From Anagrus nilaparvatae (Eukaryota > Arthropoda > Insecta > Hymenoptera > Mymaridae), in assembly GCA_022575985.1 (NCBI GenBank), contig JAKSXM010000007.1, positions 8,062,501 through 8,126,500 of the forward strand: DNA of 64,000 nt, given 5' to 3'. Each line of letters starts with the position of its first letter. The stretch's first letter is position 1. The translations under genes were made by a program, and so were the position numbers. Shown here piece after piece: positions 11,030-21,914 of the stretch. The notes under the pieces are model-generated. The model had not been told where the DNA came from. It made no database searches and saw only the letters and a program-made list of their open reading frames with translations.

Positions 11030-12349
11030 CACTTAGACCAGCCATTATTTAGCCGGCCTTTATTGGTCAATCTTAGTGCGGCGGCTTCTGGTAGGTCTAC
11101 GACTGCCATATCCGCCTTATTGCCCTTAGCCTTGAAGATGGCGACTTTTATTGTCGTCATCGTTCTGCAGCTTTGTTGCCTCCCTTATCACCTGCCTCAC
11201 TTCATCGCTGCCAGTAGTACCATCTAGGTTTCTGATCTCCACGGTTTGATGGGAAATCAGTTCCTTGACTGTATTTTCTTGGCCTGCGACAGATTTGACA
11301 GCTTCTAATAGTTTTTTCCGTCTTTCGACGAGCTCAGCTCTATTAGGACGCTTCCATTCTGGGTTTTCTGGATTCGGTAAACCTCAGTACCCGAATCCTT
11401 TAGTTGGACACCACTTTTGATCTCCAGCAGGGCTGTCGCATAAGACTTTCCTTCAGGAGGCTTTATTATTAGAGCCTCCTTACGCTTAGAGATCCTTATG
11501 CGCCGGTTCTGGCGCTTCTTTCTCCTGCCTTTTTCTGTCGCCTCGGAAATAGGAGATTCACCATCTCCTTCCTTCTTCTGCGGCTTTTTCTTTTTTCTTC
11601 TTTTATTCTCTGCCCCCTGACGCTAGTTTGCTGCCGCTGCAGTTATTTTTGGCTGCTGCTGTTGCTTCTCCTGCAGCTTCTTCTTTTCCTGCTCTTGGTT
11701 TTTACGAGCTTCTGCCTCCTATCTTTCCAACTCTTTTTTCTTTTTCTTATTTTCCTTTTTTCTTTGACCTTTGCTTTTAACGGCGACGAAATCATCCTCG
11801 TCTGGAGGGGGGGGCATACCTGTAGCTACATCCTTTTGCTGCGTTTGCTGGCCAGAGGCTTACTTATCCCCCTTCTGAACCATATCTTTCGGCGGAGACA
11901 TCAACACTGCATTAGCGAAGGTCTTCCTTAGAGGGAATTTCCTTCTTGCCTTCGTCATCAAGCCTAACTTTGCTAACATTAGGCAACGAATATTACCTCT
12001 GGTCCTTCAGAATAGAAGGCCGTATCAAGCTGTTGCTTGAACCCTTTTGGGCGCCACATTTTGCGCTTATATCACCTTCCATTGAGAATTTGCGGGAGGA
12101 ATCCTCGACCTGTAGCCTAGTTAAGACTACCTTTGCCGTCTTTTTTTCAGCACTAGTTAGAGCTAGATATTGTTGCTCTGTGGGCGTGGTGTTCTGCCCT
12201 TGCTGCTGGGAAATGCTAAATTGGAGACCCCCAAAATCCGTGTCTCCGGCTCTGACCATCAAGGCTTTCACTTGATCGGAATCAGAGGTTGAATTACCCT
12301 CTATAAGAGGGGTATCAACCTGGGGTAATTCATTGTATTTATTTAGCAT
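11030..12349 (-). pseudogene. R1-clade ORF1 (gag-like), broken
   Basis: ORF1 starts at the ATG at 12349 (MLNKYNELPQVD), about 200 bp inside the element. An N-terminal 118-residue open part is followed by a Lys/Glu/Gln-rich stretch (about 11930-11530). Then come IIKPPEGKSYATALLEIKSG and SGTEVYRIQKTQNGSVLIEL across frame changes, SHQTVEIRNLDGTTGSDEVR, and VVDLPEAAALRLTNKGRLNN with GWSKC. These blocks match the conserved part of R1-clade gag proteins, which bind RNA. The CCHC zinc knuckles that should follow GWSKC have been deleted together with the start of ORF2. Confidence 0.8.
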
Positions 12350-12548
12350 TGTTCATAAAATAAGCCTGTGTCCCTGGACAAAGGGCCCTTAGTTGGGTAA
12401 GAGTACCCTTCAGAGGATTATTGAAGGATTTACTTTAGTCGCTAACAAAGAGTATCTATCAGCTTCCAGCGTCCATCCACTAATAATAGTCCTACAGATC
12501 GGGGGGTTTTCACCACCATGTCTGATGGCATCACATACGATTATTAAT
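12350..12548 (-). other. 5'UTR of the R1-clade element
   Basis: This non-coding stretch between the TSD and the gag start holds the minus-strand sequence GGTGGTGAAAACCCCCCGAT. Because the element runs to the TSD with ORF1 intact at its start, it is probably not 5'-truncated; its losses are internal. Confidence 0.6.
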
Positions 12549-12560
12549 CGGAGGTACGTA
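12549..12560. repeat. TSD of the R1-clade insertion (right copy)
   Basis: TCGGAGGTACGT, identical to 8039-8050. See the left copy. Confidence 0.9.
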
Positions 12561-12900
12561 TACTAAGCCAATAATAAGCTTGAGTTTAGGAATCCGTACA
12601 AAAATTCGTTCTGATGCATCATTTTCAACTGCAATCTCAATCGAGGGAAACTGTTTTTTTATACATAATAATACACCTCCACTATCTTTTTTATGACTAG
12701 TTAATAAATTTATATCTTTTCTAAATATTTGATAACCATTAAATCCTAATTCTGAGTCAGTAATGTCGATATATAGATTAGACTCATAAATAACAAAACT
12801 ATCTGGAATTGTTGATAAAGCGTTTAATTCTGTGTGAATGTCGTCAAGTTTGGTTCTTAGCGGTTAATCCATCGCAGTTAAAATAGTGAGCTGTTAAATT
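12561..12900 (-). pseudogene. LINE ORF2: N-terminal half of APE endonuclease
   Basis: The minus strand reads KLDDIHTELNALSTIPDSFV, then SELGFNGYQIFRKDINLL, KDSGGVLLCIKKQFPSIEIA and IIGLVYVPP. This is the start of the LINE endonuclease: SELGFNGYQIFRKD...GGGVL is the usual block around the catalytic Glu, although the expected ETW reads ESN here. The GGG has lost a glycine. VYVPP is interrupted at the TSD and continues at 8050. A frameshift lies near 12865, ahead of KLDDI. Confidence 0.82.
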
Positions 12901-12989
12901 GTAACTGTAATCTACAAGTTTTTTTGGGGGTTAGAATGTGAAGTTTCTTGTGACTTGGATTTATTATTTATATTGGCTGATTTGACTAG

Positions 12990-13512
12990 TTTACTAATAG
13001 TTGAAGTATTTTATTTCAACTATATCTTCAGGATATAAAGAATTGTGTTTATCTTTTACGTCAATCAGCAATTTTAGTTGATTTCGTTGATAAGTGGTTT
13101 TGTCAGTTGAAATTTTATATGGGTTTAATTTATCACGGTTGACAATTAATTTTATAACATCATCTTTACTATTGAGTTTAATACAGATTGAACGGGGATG
13201 GTTATTGTCCAATTTTTTCTCACAAAGGCGATAAACTTTTAAATTGCTGGTATATACTTTAATATTAAAAGATTTTAGTTTATTCAATAATTCTGTTACC
13301 TTTTCGATGTCATCTTTAATAGGAGTTTGACTTGTTGATTCAGTAAGACCGTGTAAGATTATATTTTTCTATCTACGTTCTCGTTCTGTTAATTCTGATA
13401 ATAAATATCTATATTATTTGATTTTTCAAGTTCAAGTTTATTTATTCTACTATTAATTTTTTCGATGTAATCAGTATGTTTTGAAATATTAGTATCAAGT
13501 TCTTTGAGATGA
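12990..13512 (-). pseudogene. LINE ORF1, C-terminal part
   Basis: Reading away from the foldback, the minus strand has HTDYIEKINSRINKLELEKS (coiled coil), then after a frame change LTERERR, KNIILHGLTES, VYRLCEKKLDNNHPRSICIK and a 97-residue open part with LNSKDDVIKLIVNRDKLNPY, then TDKTTYQRNQLKLLIDVKDK. NIILHGL, RP..I.I...SKDD..K and TDKT..QR are the typical pattern of LINE ORF1 nucleic-acid chaperone domains. The RNA-binding role is inferred from the family. ORF1 ends at 12994, shortly before ORF2. Confidence 0.75.
13500..13512. repeat. TSD of the foldback (left copy)
   Basis: TTCTTTGAGATGA is repeated exactly at 14050-14062, around the foldback at 13513-14049. Confidence 0.85.
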
Positions 13513-14049
13513 AGAAATTTTTATACATTCGATAGTAAATTAATATTATTTGCAATTTTAACGACTTTTTTCGAATGAAGATTTTATATACTTTTAATCA
13601 ACATTATACTGCTTTTAACTATTTACATATGAAATACAATGTATTTTCATACTAAGTAGGAGCAGTTTTAATAATTTTTTAAAAATATTAGATCTTTTTG
13701 TAAATAATTTTTATAAACTTTTTTAAGCTAATTAAAGCTTAAAGAAGCTAATTCTTGAAGAAAATTATGTGGCTAATACATAAGGTTGGAGGTTCGAACC
13801 CTCCTGGGGACAAAATGATGGACATTTTTTTTCTTCAAGAATTAGCTTCTTTAAGCTTTAATTAGCTTAAAAAAGTTTATAAAAATTATTTACAAAAAGA
13901 TCTAATATTTTTAAAAAATTATTAAAACTGCTCCTACATAGTATGAAAATACATTGTATTTCATATGTAAGTAGTTAAAAGCAGTATAATGTTGATTAAA
14001 AGTATATAAAATCTTCATTCGAAAAAAGTCGTTAAAATTGCAAATAATA
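13513..14049. mobile_element. 537-bp foldback insertion with tRNA-like centre
   Basis: Two arms of about 222 bp (13543-13764 and 13829-14050) are reverse complements with only two mismatches seen by eye (T/C in AACTATTTAC against AACTACTTAC, and A/T in ACTAAGTAGG). They flank a 64-bp loop holding a tRNA-like T-arm. The left side carries about 30 extra bp (13513-13542) not matched on the right. A 13-bp TSD surrounds the insert, and the interrupted LINE ORF1 reads on if it is ignored. A variable-length TSD and an asymmetric end point to target-primed (LINE-type) integration, not cut-and-paste. Confidence 0.85.
13788..13812 (+). other. tRNA-like T-arm and acceptor 3' strand (partial)
   Basis: GGAGG-TTCGAAC-CCTCC forms a perfect 5-bp T-stem with a 7-base loop, followed by TGGGGAC as the 3' acceptor strand and A. 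GGTTCGAACCC (13791-13801) fits the RNA polymerase III B box. The 5' half (GTCCCCA, D-arm) is missing, so this is not a working tRNA. It is more likely the tRNA-related part of a SINE-like element. Confidence 0.6.
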
Positions 14050-14062
14050 TTCTTTGAGATGA
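14050..14062. repeat. TSD of the foldback (right copy)
   Basis: TTCTTTGAGATGA, identical to 13500-13512. Confidence 0.85.
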
Positions 14063-14766
14063 TTTGATGGTATTGAAGCTACTGAGGGAGCAACTAATTT
14101 TACAAAATCTACCATAAAATTTCTGAATGAAGTTTCATTTTCAATTATATTTTTTGAGTCATTTAAACGCGATAAAAATTCTACATTCTGTGATACATGT
14201 GCATTTAACATTGAATGTATAATACTATTATTTTCTATAGATGTATTTTTATAATGTATTTCATTATCTATCATCATTGGTGTGGTAGAAAGAAAATTTT
14301 GAGTATTAGTTTGTTGATATAAGTGAGAAGGTGGCATATTTGTGTTAGTGTTAGGAGAGGAATTCCCGCGCGGTGTAAATAACATACTATCCTTATCTAT
14401 GTTGTTATTAGTATTACTATCTTTCTCACTTACACTGCTTATTTTGTGAATTGCACTTTCAGAAATGATATCGTTACTTTTTTCAGATGAATGAATATTT
14501 GCATGATAAACGATTTTTTCAGTTTTTTTAGTTAATTTTGTTAAATGAGTTTCAGACTCATCAAGGGCCATTTTTGCTTTTCTTTTTCTTTGTTTATTGA
14601 TATGTCCTGTCTATGGTTGAAAACAACAAGAATAAGACCCATCAGTTGCAGTTAAACATCTTGATGCACACGAGTTATGATAAGATAAATTACACGTTAA
14701 ACATTTAAAATTGCATCAACAACTTTCTGAGTTCACAATGAACAATAATTTATTTCGTTTTCAGAC
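14063..14766 (-). pseudogene. LINE ORF1, N-terminal part
   Basis: The minus strand starts with MSENEINYCS (ATG at 14766). A degenerate Cys/His cluster follows: CLTCNLSYHNSCASRC, then YSCCF, about 14700-14625. It resembles the PHD-like zinc finger at the start of ORF1 in many CR1/Jockey elements, with stops and a frame change. Next is an open 179-residue stretch (from 14571) rich in Ser, Asn and Thr, ending in PSNHLKE just before the foldback. The region beyond the insertion at 13512 continues in the same frame. Confidence 0.7.
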
Positions 14767-14769
14767 ATT

Positions 14770-15010
14770 TCACTTTAATACAAACACAAGAACACGTGGC
14801 GTTAAGTAATAATTTTTAAATTTTAATTGACAATGTGCACTTTATATAACGTATATTTATAAAAATTATGTAAATAATATTATTCATACACTATTTAGGT
14901 TTGGATTGAATTAATAAAACTTTTTTAAATAATATTAAAAATTAATAAATAAAGAAATATTTGAGAACAACAAAAAAATTCGCGTTCACAATATGCGCCA
15001 CCTTACGGCT
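14770..15010 (-). other. Probable 5'UTR of the LINE
   Basis: AT-rich sequence upstream of ORF1 ends (minus strand) near AGAGCCGTAAGGTGGCGCAT. A GC-richer start like this is usual for Jockey-type 5' ends, but no TSD confirms the boundary. Confidence 0.35.
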
Positions 15011-18000
15011 CTTATTATTTGCATAAACTTTTTAATATAAAAATTACATTTCCTTGCGAAAAGGCTAAAGTTTCTTGATTGATTAGCTAAAGTTATTATT
15101 TTTAAAAGCATTGTCTTGTAAAAGAATTTAATCTTCTATGAAAATAAATGAACTATATGAATAATTTATTCAGATTACAAAATGATTTAAATTAGGTCAG
15201 CAAATATTAATATCATTAATAAGGGAACAATAATGATACATTCGAGATACATTACAATAAAAAAGCAAAGAATCCTAAATAGATCGAAATCAGTTTATTA
15301 TGTCAAAAACACATTGTATATATTTTAGTTCAGAACCTTAGGCGATATTCTTTCTTTGGTTATCTTCGAAATAACGCTCCTGCTGTTAAATTTTGCATAA
15401 TTTGACAATCCACGAATAAAACTGCAAATTTAAAAAAATTCTTGACTTACATTGGTCAGATAAAATTTGTAAATTAGTTGGATTCAAAAAAATTATATTG
15501 CAATAACTACAGTAAGAAAATGCATCAAATTCTTTAAAAATACAAAATTGTTTGTACATTTGAAAAAAAATAGAAAAATTGCTGTGAAATACCAAACAAA
15601 GAAAAAACGAAAAAAAAAGTATTTATCAAATGAATTATAAATGTGTAATAAATCGACAGAGTATTTTGTACTGATTTAGTATTTTACTTTGATGTTATTG
15701 TAATGCATACATCATAGCAAAGAGGATCTGGATTATACTGATTTACACTAAACCTGTGACGATATATAACATATTTACAAACATTACCCTTCATAAAACA
15801 GTAAAGATATACATAATTTATACTGCCTAGAAAGTACAGTAAATTGTTTTATTCACTATTTATAACATATTTCAGCATGCTTGAAGTTTTAAATGAACCA
15901 GAACTTTTTTTGTAATTTATAAAAAATTATATATTTAAAGAGCTAAGTCCTGACATAAAGGAAAAACCAACAAAACTGTCCATTATTAAAATGAATCGGT
16001 TTTTCTTTTTATTGTGTGCGCTTAATTCTAATTAAAATGTGATATTTAGTATGAAAATATATAGTCGTGGTTGAACTTTAAAACTTCATTTTTATCATTT
16101 TAACATAGTTATTTTTAATCAAGTAATTCACTTTTTAATAATCAACTTGTAGAGAAGTAATGATTTATGTATGGTAAAAAAATTTAAATTAAAAATGTTT
16201 CAATATTTTTATGTAAACTTGGAACATGTTTATATGGAGGGGTAGTTAGAATGTCCAAAATCAATTTGGGGTAAAACGTGCCCATTTAAGAGGTGACGTC
16301 CTGATTAGATACAGTGGTAACAATTTGTCATATAATATAAAGATTGCTTGAATAATGTTGCTTGAATAACTTAACATCAAAGGCATTTATTTAAATTTGA
16401 AAAACGCAATTAATGAAATTGCATAAGAGCAACTAATGCTTTCCGTATTCAATAAATCAAAAGATCTTATTAATTTTAATTTATAATAATAATTTGTTCA
16501 AAGCACAAAAACATTCTCATTACCCTTAGTTTAGCTGAATAGGCCTTCTGAACATAAAACGACAAGGCTAAATGTTATAAGATAGGGGTTTTTAGGCATT
16601 TTAAAATTGGTAATTTTTAGTCGAAAATGGGCATTTGAAGAAAATAAATTAGTTTATAAAATTTTTTCAAGTATTTATTTAAAATGTCAATAATTTGCCT
16701 ATAGTTTTTAGTAAATCTGTTATATTTTAAACGACTTTAAAAAATTTCATTACGAAAGATCTAGCCTTATAGATTGTTCTCACGTAAACAAATTTCACAG
16801 GTTACATTAATAGTTAAAAAAAGAAAAAAAATATAAATAATCTTTTTATTTAAACAATAAATATAATCGATAATAATATTTGAAATGTCTAAAATTAGAG
16901 TTTATATTGTAAAAGAAAAGAAAATTTGTTTTTTCTAAAAAAATTCAGGTTATATAAATTTAAATTTTATCTTCTTACACGTATCTAAATATTTTTTAAC
17001 AAACAAATTTTTTACTATGTTTATGAGTACATATTTACTCATAAATTATTAAACTTTGTCAACCTTTTGAACTTTTGACATTAAATATAACATTAAAAGG
17101 GAATATATAAAAAGGACTAAAAAATATTGTTGATGATGATGATCATGGTGAGAGCATCATACGATAACCCTGTAACATGATATATGTCAGATTTTTCTTT
17201 TACAATAAAATAATGCATTTACAAGTATACAGCAAAAGACATGGGGTTTGAAATTTCACGTGTTACGAAATAAAATAAAATTAAGCATGCATTAGTATTT
17301 TTTTTTTGTTTATTGCAGGGTCTCTGCTAGGGGGGGAGGGGTTATAACTAATAAATTAAATTTAATGTAGCAGCTCAAAAAGATTTCTTTTAAAAATTTT
17401 GATTTAAAAATTAAAGTTTTTCCATAAAACATCTCGAAATTTACATAATTTTACGAGGGTATGAATGTTAACTTGGACGAATGGCAAATGCAACCCTGGC
17501 CTTGAAATTAACATTAACCTAAAAACAATAAAAACCGTGCCTAACTTATCGAAACGTAATTTGAAGTTTAAATATTTAAATTTTAATTCACCTTAATCAC
17601 CTAAGAATGTAGTTGAAATAGTTTCCTAAATTATTAATAAAGAATGTTCATTGCAAACAACAGCTTACTTAAAACAAATACACTACGATTAGTTATAAAT
17701 AGACAAGTTTTAATAGAAGTTAGTTATTAACTTGTTTAAAACATTTTTGTTTAATACAAATGATATTTTAATCGATTAACAATATTCAAGACTAATGATC
17801 CATAAAATTGAAATTTTCACACATTAGTTTCGCTAATACACGTTTTTTGTTTAACTTAAAATATTAGTAGCTCTTGCTTGTAATGTTTTACTGAATAAAA
17901 AATAATTGAATACTGATTTGAGATTCATGACGTTAAAAGCTCATAATATGACTTGTACTCAGTCAAAGTATCACGTCATACTTAAGCTCTCGCCGTTTTC

Positions 18001-18480
18001 TTGAGGGTAATTTATTTTCGTTATTTTTCTGCTTAATAGAAAATTGAAATTTTACACAATTGTATTTAAAAAATTCTACAGAATTTGATATCAAGAATAA
18101 TTTTCAGCTGTTTTGAATGTATTTTAATTAAATTACATTTATATTCGTAATTCAATAAACAACTTTTTAAATATTAAATATTCAGTATTTCGTGCTAAAA
18201 AATGTATTCCAATAAATTTTAATCATTTGACAATTGATATTTAACTTCGAAAATATAAAATCAATATTAAATTATCATATTTACCCAAAAAATAATTTAA
18301 AAGGGACAAATACGGAGGTTTTAGAAACTTGAAAATTGTAGAAAACTATTGAGACCTATAATACTCATTTTCGTTGCAAGCAATTTTAAAATTGCTCATT
18401 TTGGATCGAAAATGGCCATTGGGTTATTGGCTATAGCGTTACGGAACTTGAAGGGTGACACTCAAATATAAAAAATGAGA
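15010..18480. other. AT-rich stretch, nothing recognised
   Basis: Roughly 3.5 kb with no ORF above noise, no RNA gene and no clear repeat boundary. A short G-run (GGGGGGGAGGGG) is near 17330 and a (GAT)n patch near 17137. Confidence 0.5.
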
Positions 18481-18808
18481 CCAATCAGAAGTGTTTTGAT
18501 TAACTTGCAAAGTAGCAGCGTTTTTTTGCAGGGTGAGGGGAGGCGAACTTCCAGAGCACCCGACTTAATTTAAAAGTCCAGTAAGGCTCCGAAGTTGCAG
18601 CGTTATATTTAAAACTTACCGAAAATTGTCTATTTAATAACATTGAGCCCTGCATTGCTTAGCTCAGAAGGCCCATGTGAATAAATAAATGGTATAAAGG
18701 GTATCGGGGGTATTTTACAAAAGTTTATATCAACAAATTCCCAAAGGTAGCGATCTCCCCTTGTTAGTGTAGTTACTTCAACTGTAAATTATTGTATTGA
18801 AGCTGATT

Positions 18809-19769
18809 GAAAAGTGGAAGTTTAAGCCTGTGCGCTGTAAAGTGGCGATAACTCGGCGCTACATTTACAAAGTGAGAGGAGTGGTAAATAACAATTTACA
18901 GAGGGGCGCGCAGCCATATGTTTTTTTTTCAAAGTGGAGCGAGCAATTTCTTACAATTTACAAAATTGAGACCATGCGTATTACCACTTTAAAAGCGCAA
19001 ATCATCCTTAAAGTAAGCTTTGGGAAATTGGAGTTTTTTGATGTTTACACTTTATTAATTTTGTTTTTTTAGCCGCACGTGCGAAAAAATTTTTTGGTGA
19101 TTGGAGTCGGAAAAAAAGTGCTAAAAAATTTCAAACTTTATATGACATTAATGTTTAATTAATTGTGACTAAGAAAAACGTTTTTATGAATGAAAATTTT
19201 CATTTTTTAAACCCAGCATATTTTGCAATTTCTCGAGATTGCGCACAGTGTGGCAAAATGGACAAAAATCGCTCATGGGTTGAGTTTTTGAGCTATCAAC
19301 TTGAAACCTGTTTTGAACGACTTTAAAATAAGCCTGCTTTCGTGTCATACTGCGGATTTTTCATATTTTTTTATTTTTAATTAATCTATTCACTAAAAAT
19401 GCATTTTATGCGAGATCCAAAAATATGCAAAAATTATGATTTAATATTTTTTGACTTAAAAATTTTTTTTAATTTTTATGTATATAATGCAGGATGAACA
19501 CAAAAAAATTTCCCATTTGTTTTAGAGTGTAAAAAAAAAGTTCAAGTTTTTTTTTTTTTTAACTTTTTTTTTAACTTTTTTTTTTTTAACTTTTAAAGTG
19601 GTAATACGCATGGTCTCAATTTTGTAAATTGTAAGAAATTGCTCGCTCCACTTTGAAAAAAAAAATATGGCTGCGCGCCCCTCTGTAAATTGTTATTTAC
19701 CACTCCTCTCACTTTGTAAATGTAGCACCGAGTTATCGCCACTTTACAGCGCACAGGCTTCCACTTTCA
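18809..19769. mobile_element. 961-bp element with 190-bp terminal inverted repeats
   Basis: From 18809 the + strand reads TGAAAAGTGGAAG...CCTGTGCGCTGTAAAGTGGC; the reverse strand from 19769 reads GTGAAAGTGGAAGCCTGTGC and continues nearly identically for about 190 bp through CATTTACAAAGTGAGAGGAG, AGAGGGGCGCGCAGCCATAT and ACCATGCGTATTACCACTTT. The left arm has a 5-6 bp insertion near its tip. The unpaired middle (about 19006-19580) is AT-rich with T runs and no transposase. An open frame at 18797-19072 lies in the arm and is a shadow. Confidence 0.8.
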
Positions 19770-19789
19770 CTTATGAGGGTAGCGCTTGA

Positions 19790-20880
19790 TAATTTTGAAT
19801 AAAATAAAATTATAAAAAAAAAATATTTTGTAAAAAATATTTTAACGCATTTCATTGTTTTACCTTCATCAAATATTTCCTTTTTTTGCAAAGGGAATAT
19901 AAACTTTTAAACGGTTCAAAAATTTTAGGATTTTACGCAATGATCATTAAAAAAAATATTTTTTCTCATATCGTGTTACACATAAAAATAAAAAAAAAAT
20001 AAAAAAAGTAAATATTTTTATAATTTTATTTGAATTTTTTTCTGAAAAAAAAAAAATTATTTATTTATAAAATATCAATTTGTATTTTTTTTTCAAAGAT
20101 AATTAATTTTATTTTTTAGCCATATACTTTTTTATTCTTTAGGAAAATGCATAAAAAGTTTAAAAATTCTCTTTCATCCCGCATAAAAGTTGAAAATTAT
20201 TAGTTTTAGTTCTCTCAAACGTAATAATAAGTTTTTTTTTTTATTGAATGCATCATTTCATTTTTATTTATACGCTGCATACACTGACTGACTAAAATAA
20301 ATGAAAAGGAATAAATGTGAATAAATCATGTATATGAAATAGTGCACTTGATAATTTAAAAAAAAATTGAATTAAAAAAAAATTTCTTTGATTCTCTTGA
20401 ATAAAGTGGATGTATTAATAAATTTCATTTTTAATATGTTTTTTTTATGAATTTTTTGATAAATATTTTTTGAAGAATTTTATGGAATATAAACAATTTA
20501 GTGAAAAAAAATTAATTTATAATTGGCTTTGAATGATAAAAATCAGGGGTTTCGGATTTTTATGCTCTGTCAATATCAAAACTAAACGATGGATTTAAAG
20601 AAAAAAAATAGCACAACGTATAAATTAATTGTTGAAAAAACTAGTAATTGATTATCCCTGCTATAAGCCACACAAGTCATTAAGGATAAAATTCTACTAA
20701 ATACTATCGATTTAGTGGGATAGGGGGGAGGAGTGAACTAGACCCGTAAATGTTACTGAAATAATAAAAATTATTTTTATACTTCAAGTTTTTTATAGGT
20801 AGCCTATGACACATGCACATAAAAAACACCACAATTTTTTCACAAAGTTATAGCAAACTATAAAAATAGTATATTAAGTA
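19790..20880. other. AT-rich stretch, nothing recognised
   Basis: Long A and T runs and no supported gene or repeat boundary. Confidence 0.5.
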
Positions 20881-20883
20881 TCA

Positions 20884-21066
20884 AGGGCGTAAAAGTTTTG
20901 GCACTAGCGTGAGCACTAGCATGAGTGCTCGGCGAAGCCGGGCACGAGTGCTATGTGTTCACGCTCGTGTCTAAAGTATTTCGCCCATGGTGCTTACACT
21001 ATTTTTTGCCCACCTAGGCGTAGAACGAGTTCAGAAAATTCTTTACGCACGAGTTTTACGCCCGGG
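20884..21066. repeat. GC-rich inverted-repeat island
   Basis: GGGCGTAAAA near the left end recurs inverted as TTTTACGCCC at the right end. Inside are GTGAGCACTAGCATGAGTGC, CTCGGCGAAGCCGGGCACGA and GTGTTCACGCTCGTG, which pair with one another. The GC content stands out strongly from the flanks. It may be a short MITE. The small open frame from 20987 has no recognisable product. Confidence 0.45.
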
Positions 21067-21069
21067 AGG

Positions 21070-21900
21070 GCAAAAAATATTTAAAACTTTATTTTATATA
21101 ATAAGTACTACAGCTTTTATACTTAGAAAATATAAAAGAATGCTAGGAAACGAGATTTGGCAAAACATTTAAAACTTACTTTTTTTATATTTTTACCGCT
21201 TTTTTGTGACAGTTTTGTACGTAAGAAAGTAGATTATAAAATGTAATTAATTATTAATAGTGTAATAAAATAAAAAAACTTCTGGATTGTCAGTATTGAA
21301 AAAAAAACTTTTTTTGTTCTATTTAATAAATAACTCTCGATTTACTTAAAAATAGAAATAGAAAAAAAGTCGCAAAGCAATTAAACACTTTTAACGAAAT
21401 TATCATTATTTTTTAACTTTGATCTTCTTTGATCTTGACCTATCATCAAAAGAATACCCCGTTTTGATTTTTTTATAATAGAAATTTCTCTCTACTTTTT
21501 TATGTCATTTAAAAATTTTTTTTAAATTATTTCTTTCTACTTATCTTTTTTTAATAAAAATAGAGAGAAGGTAACATCCAGTATGAGCTTTCTGTGTGAA
21601 AGCTCCAATTTTTTTTCTTCACATATTATAAAATATAAAAAATGTTTGTTTGTAAACATGACCCACAGCGATGGGGCAATTAAAAAAGCCTTAATTATTA
21701 GCCAAGTCATATATAACTTAAAAATTTCTTTCGGAATGTCAAATTCATTTATTTGTAAGTAAAATTATTTTATTACAGATTTTTATATATTTTTCTTATG
21801 TGTATGGATTATTCAGTTTTATTATTTTTTTTTACATGAAGTTCGAGGATTATTTATAAAATCGTTTGTCGTATTTGTTAAATTTGTCAGGTCAAAAAAT
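21070..21900. other. AT-rich stretch, nothing recognised
   Basis: No supported feature. Confidence 0.45.
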
Positions 21901-21914
21901 GGACAAGTTCTAAA

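Larger units (their letters stand above)
8051..12548 (-). mobile_element. R1-clade non-LTR retrotransposon, internally deleted
   Basis: The 4498-bp minus-strand insertion is flanked by a perfect 12-bp TSD. From its 5' end (12548) it has a roughly 200-bp 5'UTR, a gag-like ORF1, remnants of ORF2 (end of endonuclease, linker, start of RT, C-terminal domain) and a 3'UTR without poly(A), ending in GAGTCCCACAA. At least two internal deletions remove the gag zinc knuckles plus most of the endonuclease (junction about 10985-11030) and the RT catalytic core (junction about 10010-10035). A separate TIR element (8146-9472) has jumped into its 3' region. Its GC content is clearly higher than the surroundings. 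Confidence 0.88.
6105..15010 (-). mobile_element. Jockey/CR1-like LINE split by two insertions
   Basis: One non-LTR retrotransposon lies on the minus strand, from a 5' end near 15.0 kb to an (AAAT)n tail at about 6105-6133. Its own sequence is roughly 15010-14063, 13512-12561 and 8050-6105, about 3.8-3.9 kb. It has ORF1 (zinc-finger-like N-terminus, coiled coil, nucleic-acid-binding C-terminal block) and ORF2 (APE endonuclease and reverse transcriptase). A foldback (13513-14049) interrupts ORF1 and an R1-clade element (8051-12548) interrupts the endonuclease; both have clear TSDs, and the frame is continuous across each site if the insert is ignored. Stops and frameshifts elsewhere make it non-functional. 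The 5' boundary is uncertain; a GTGGCGC-type sequence near 15000 (minus strand) could be the start. Confidence 0.85.

Noticed and set aside
11662..12275. Plus-strand Leu-rich open frames that look like membrane proteins
   Set aside because: They are antisense to the Lys/Glu-rich gag-like ORF1; the apparent Leu-rich segments come from CTT/TTC codons of the opposite strand.
13780..13812. Functional tRNA gene
   Set aside because: Only the T-arm and 3' acceptor strand are present; no D-arm, anticodon arm or matching 5' acceptor strand.
18797..19072. 91-codon open frame
   Set aside because: It covers the left arm of the long-TIR element and has an inverted counterpart in the right arm.
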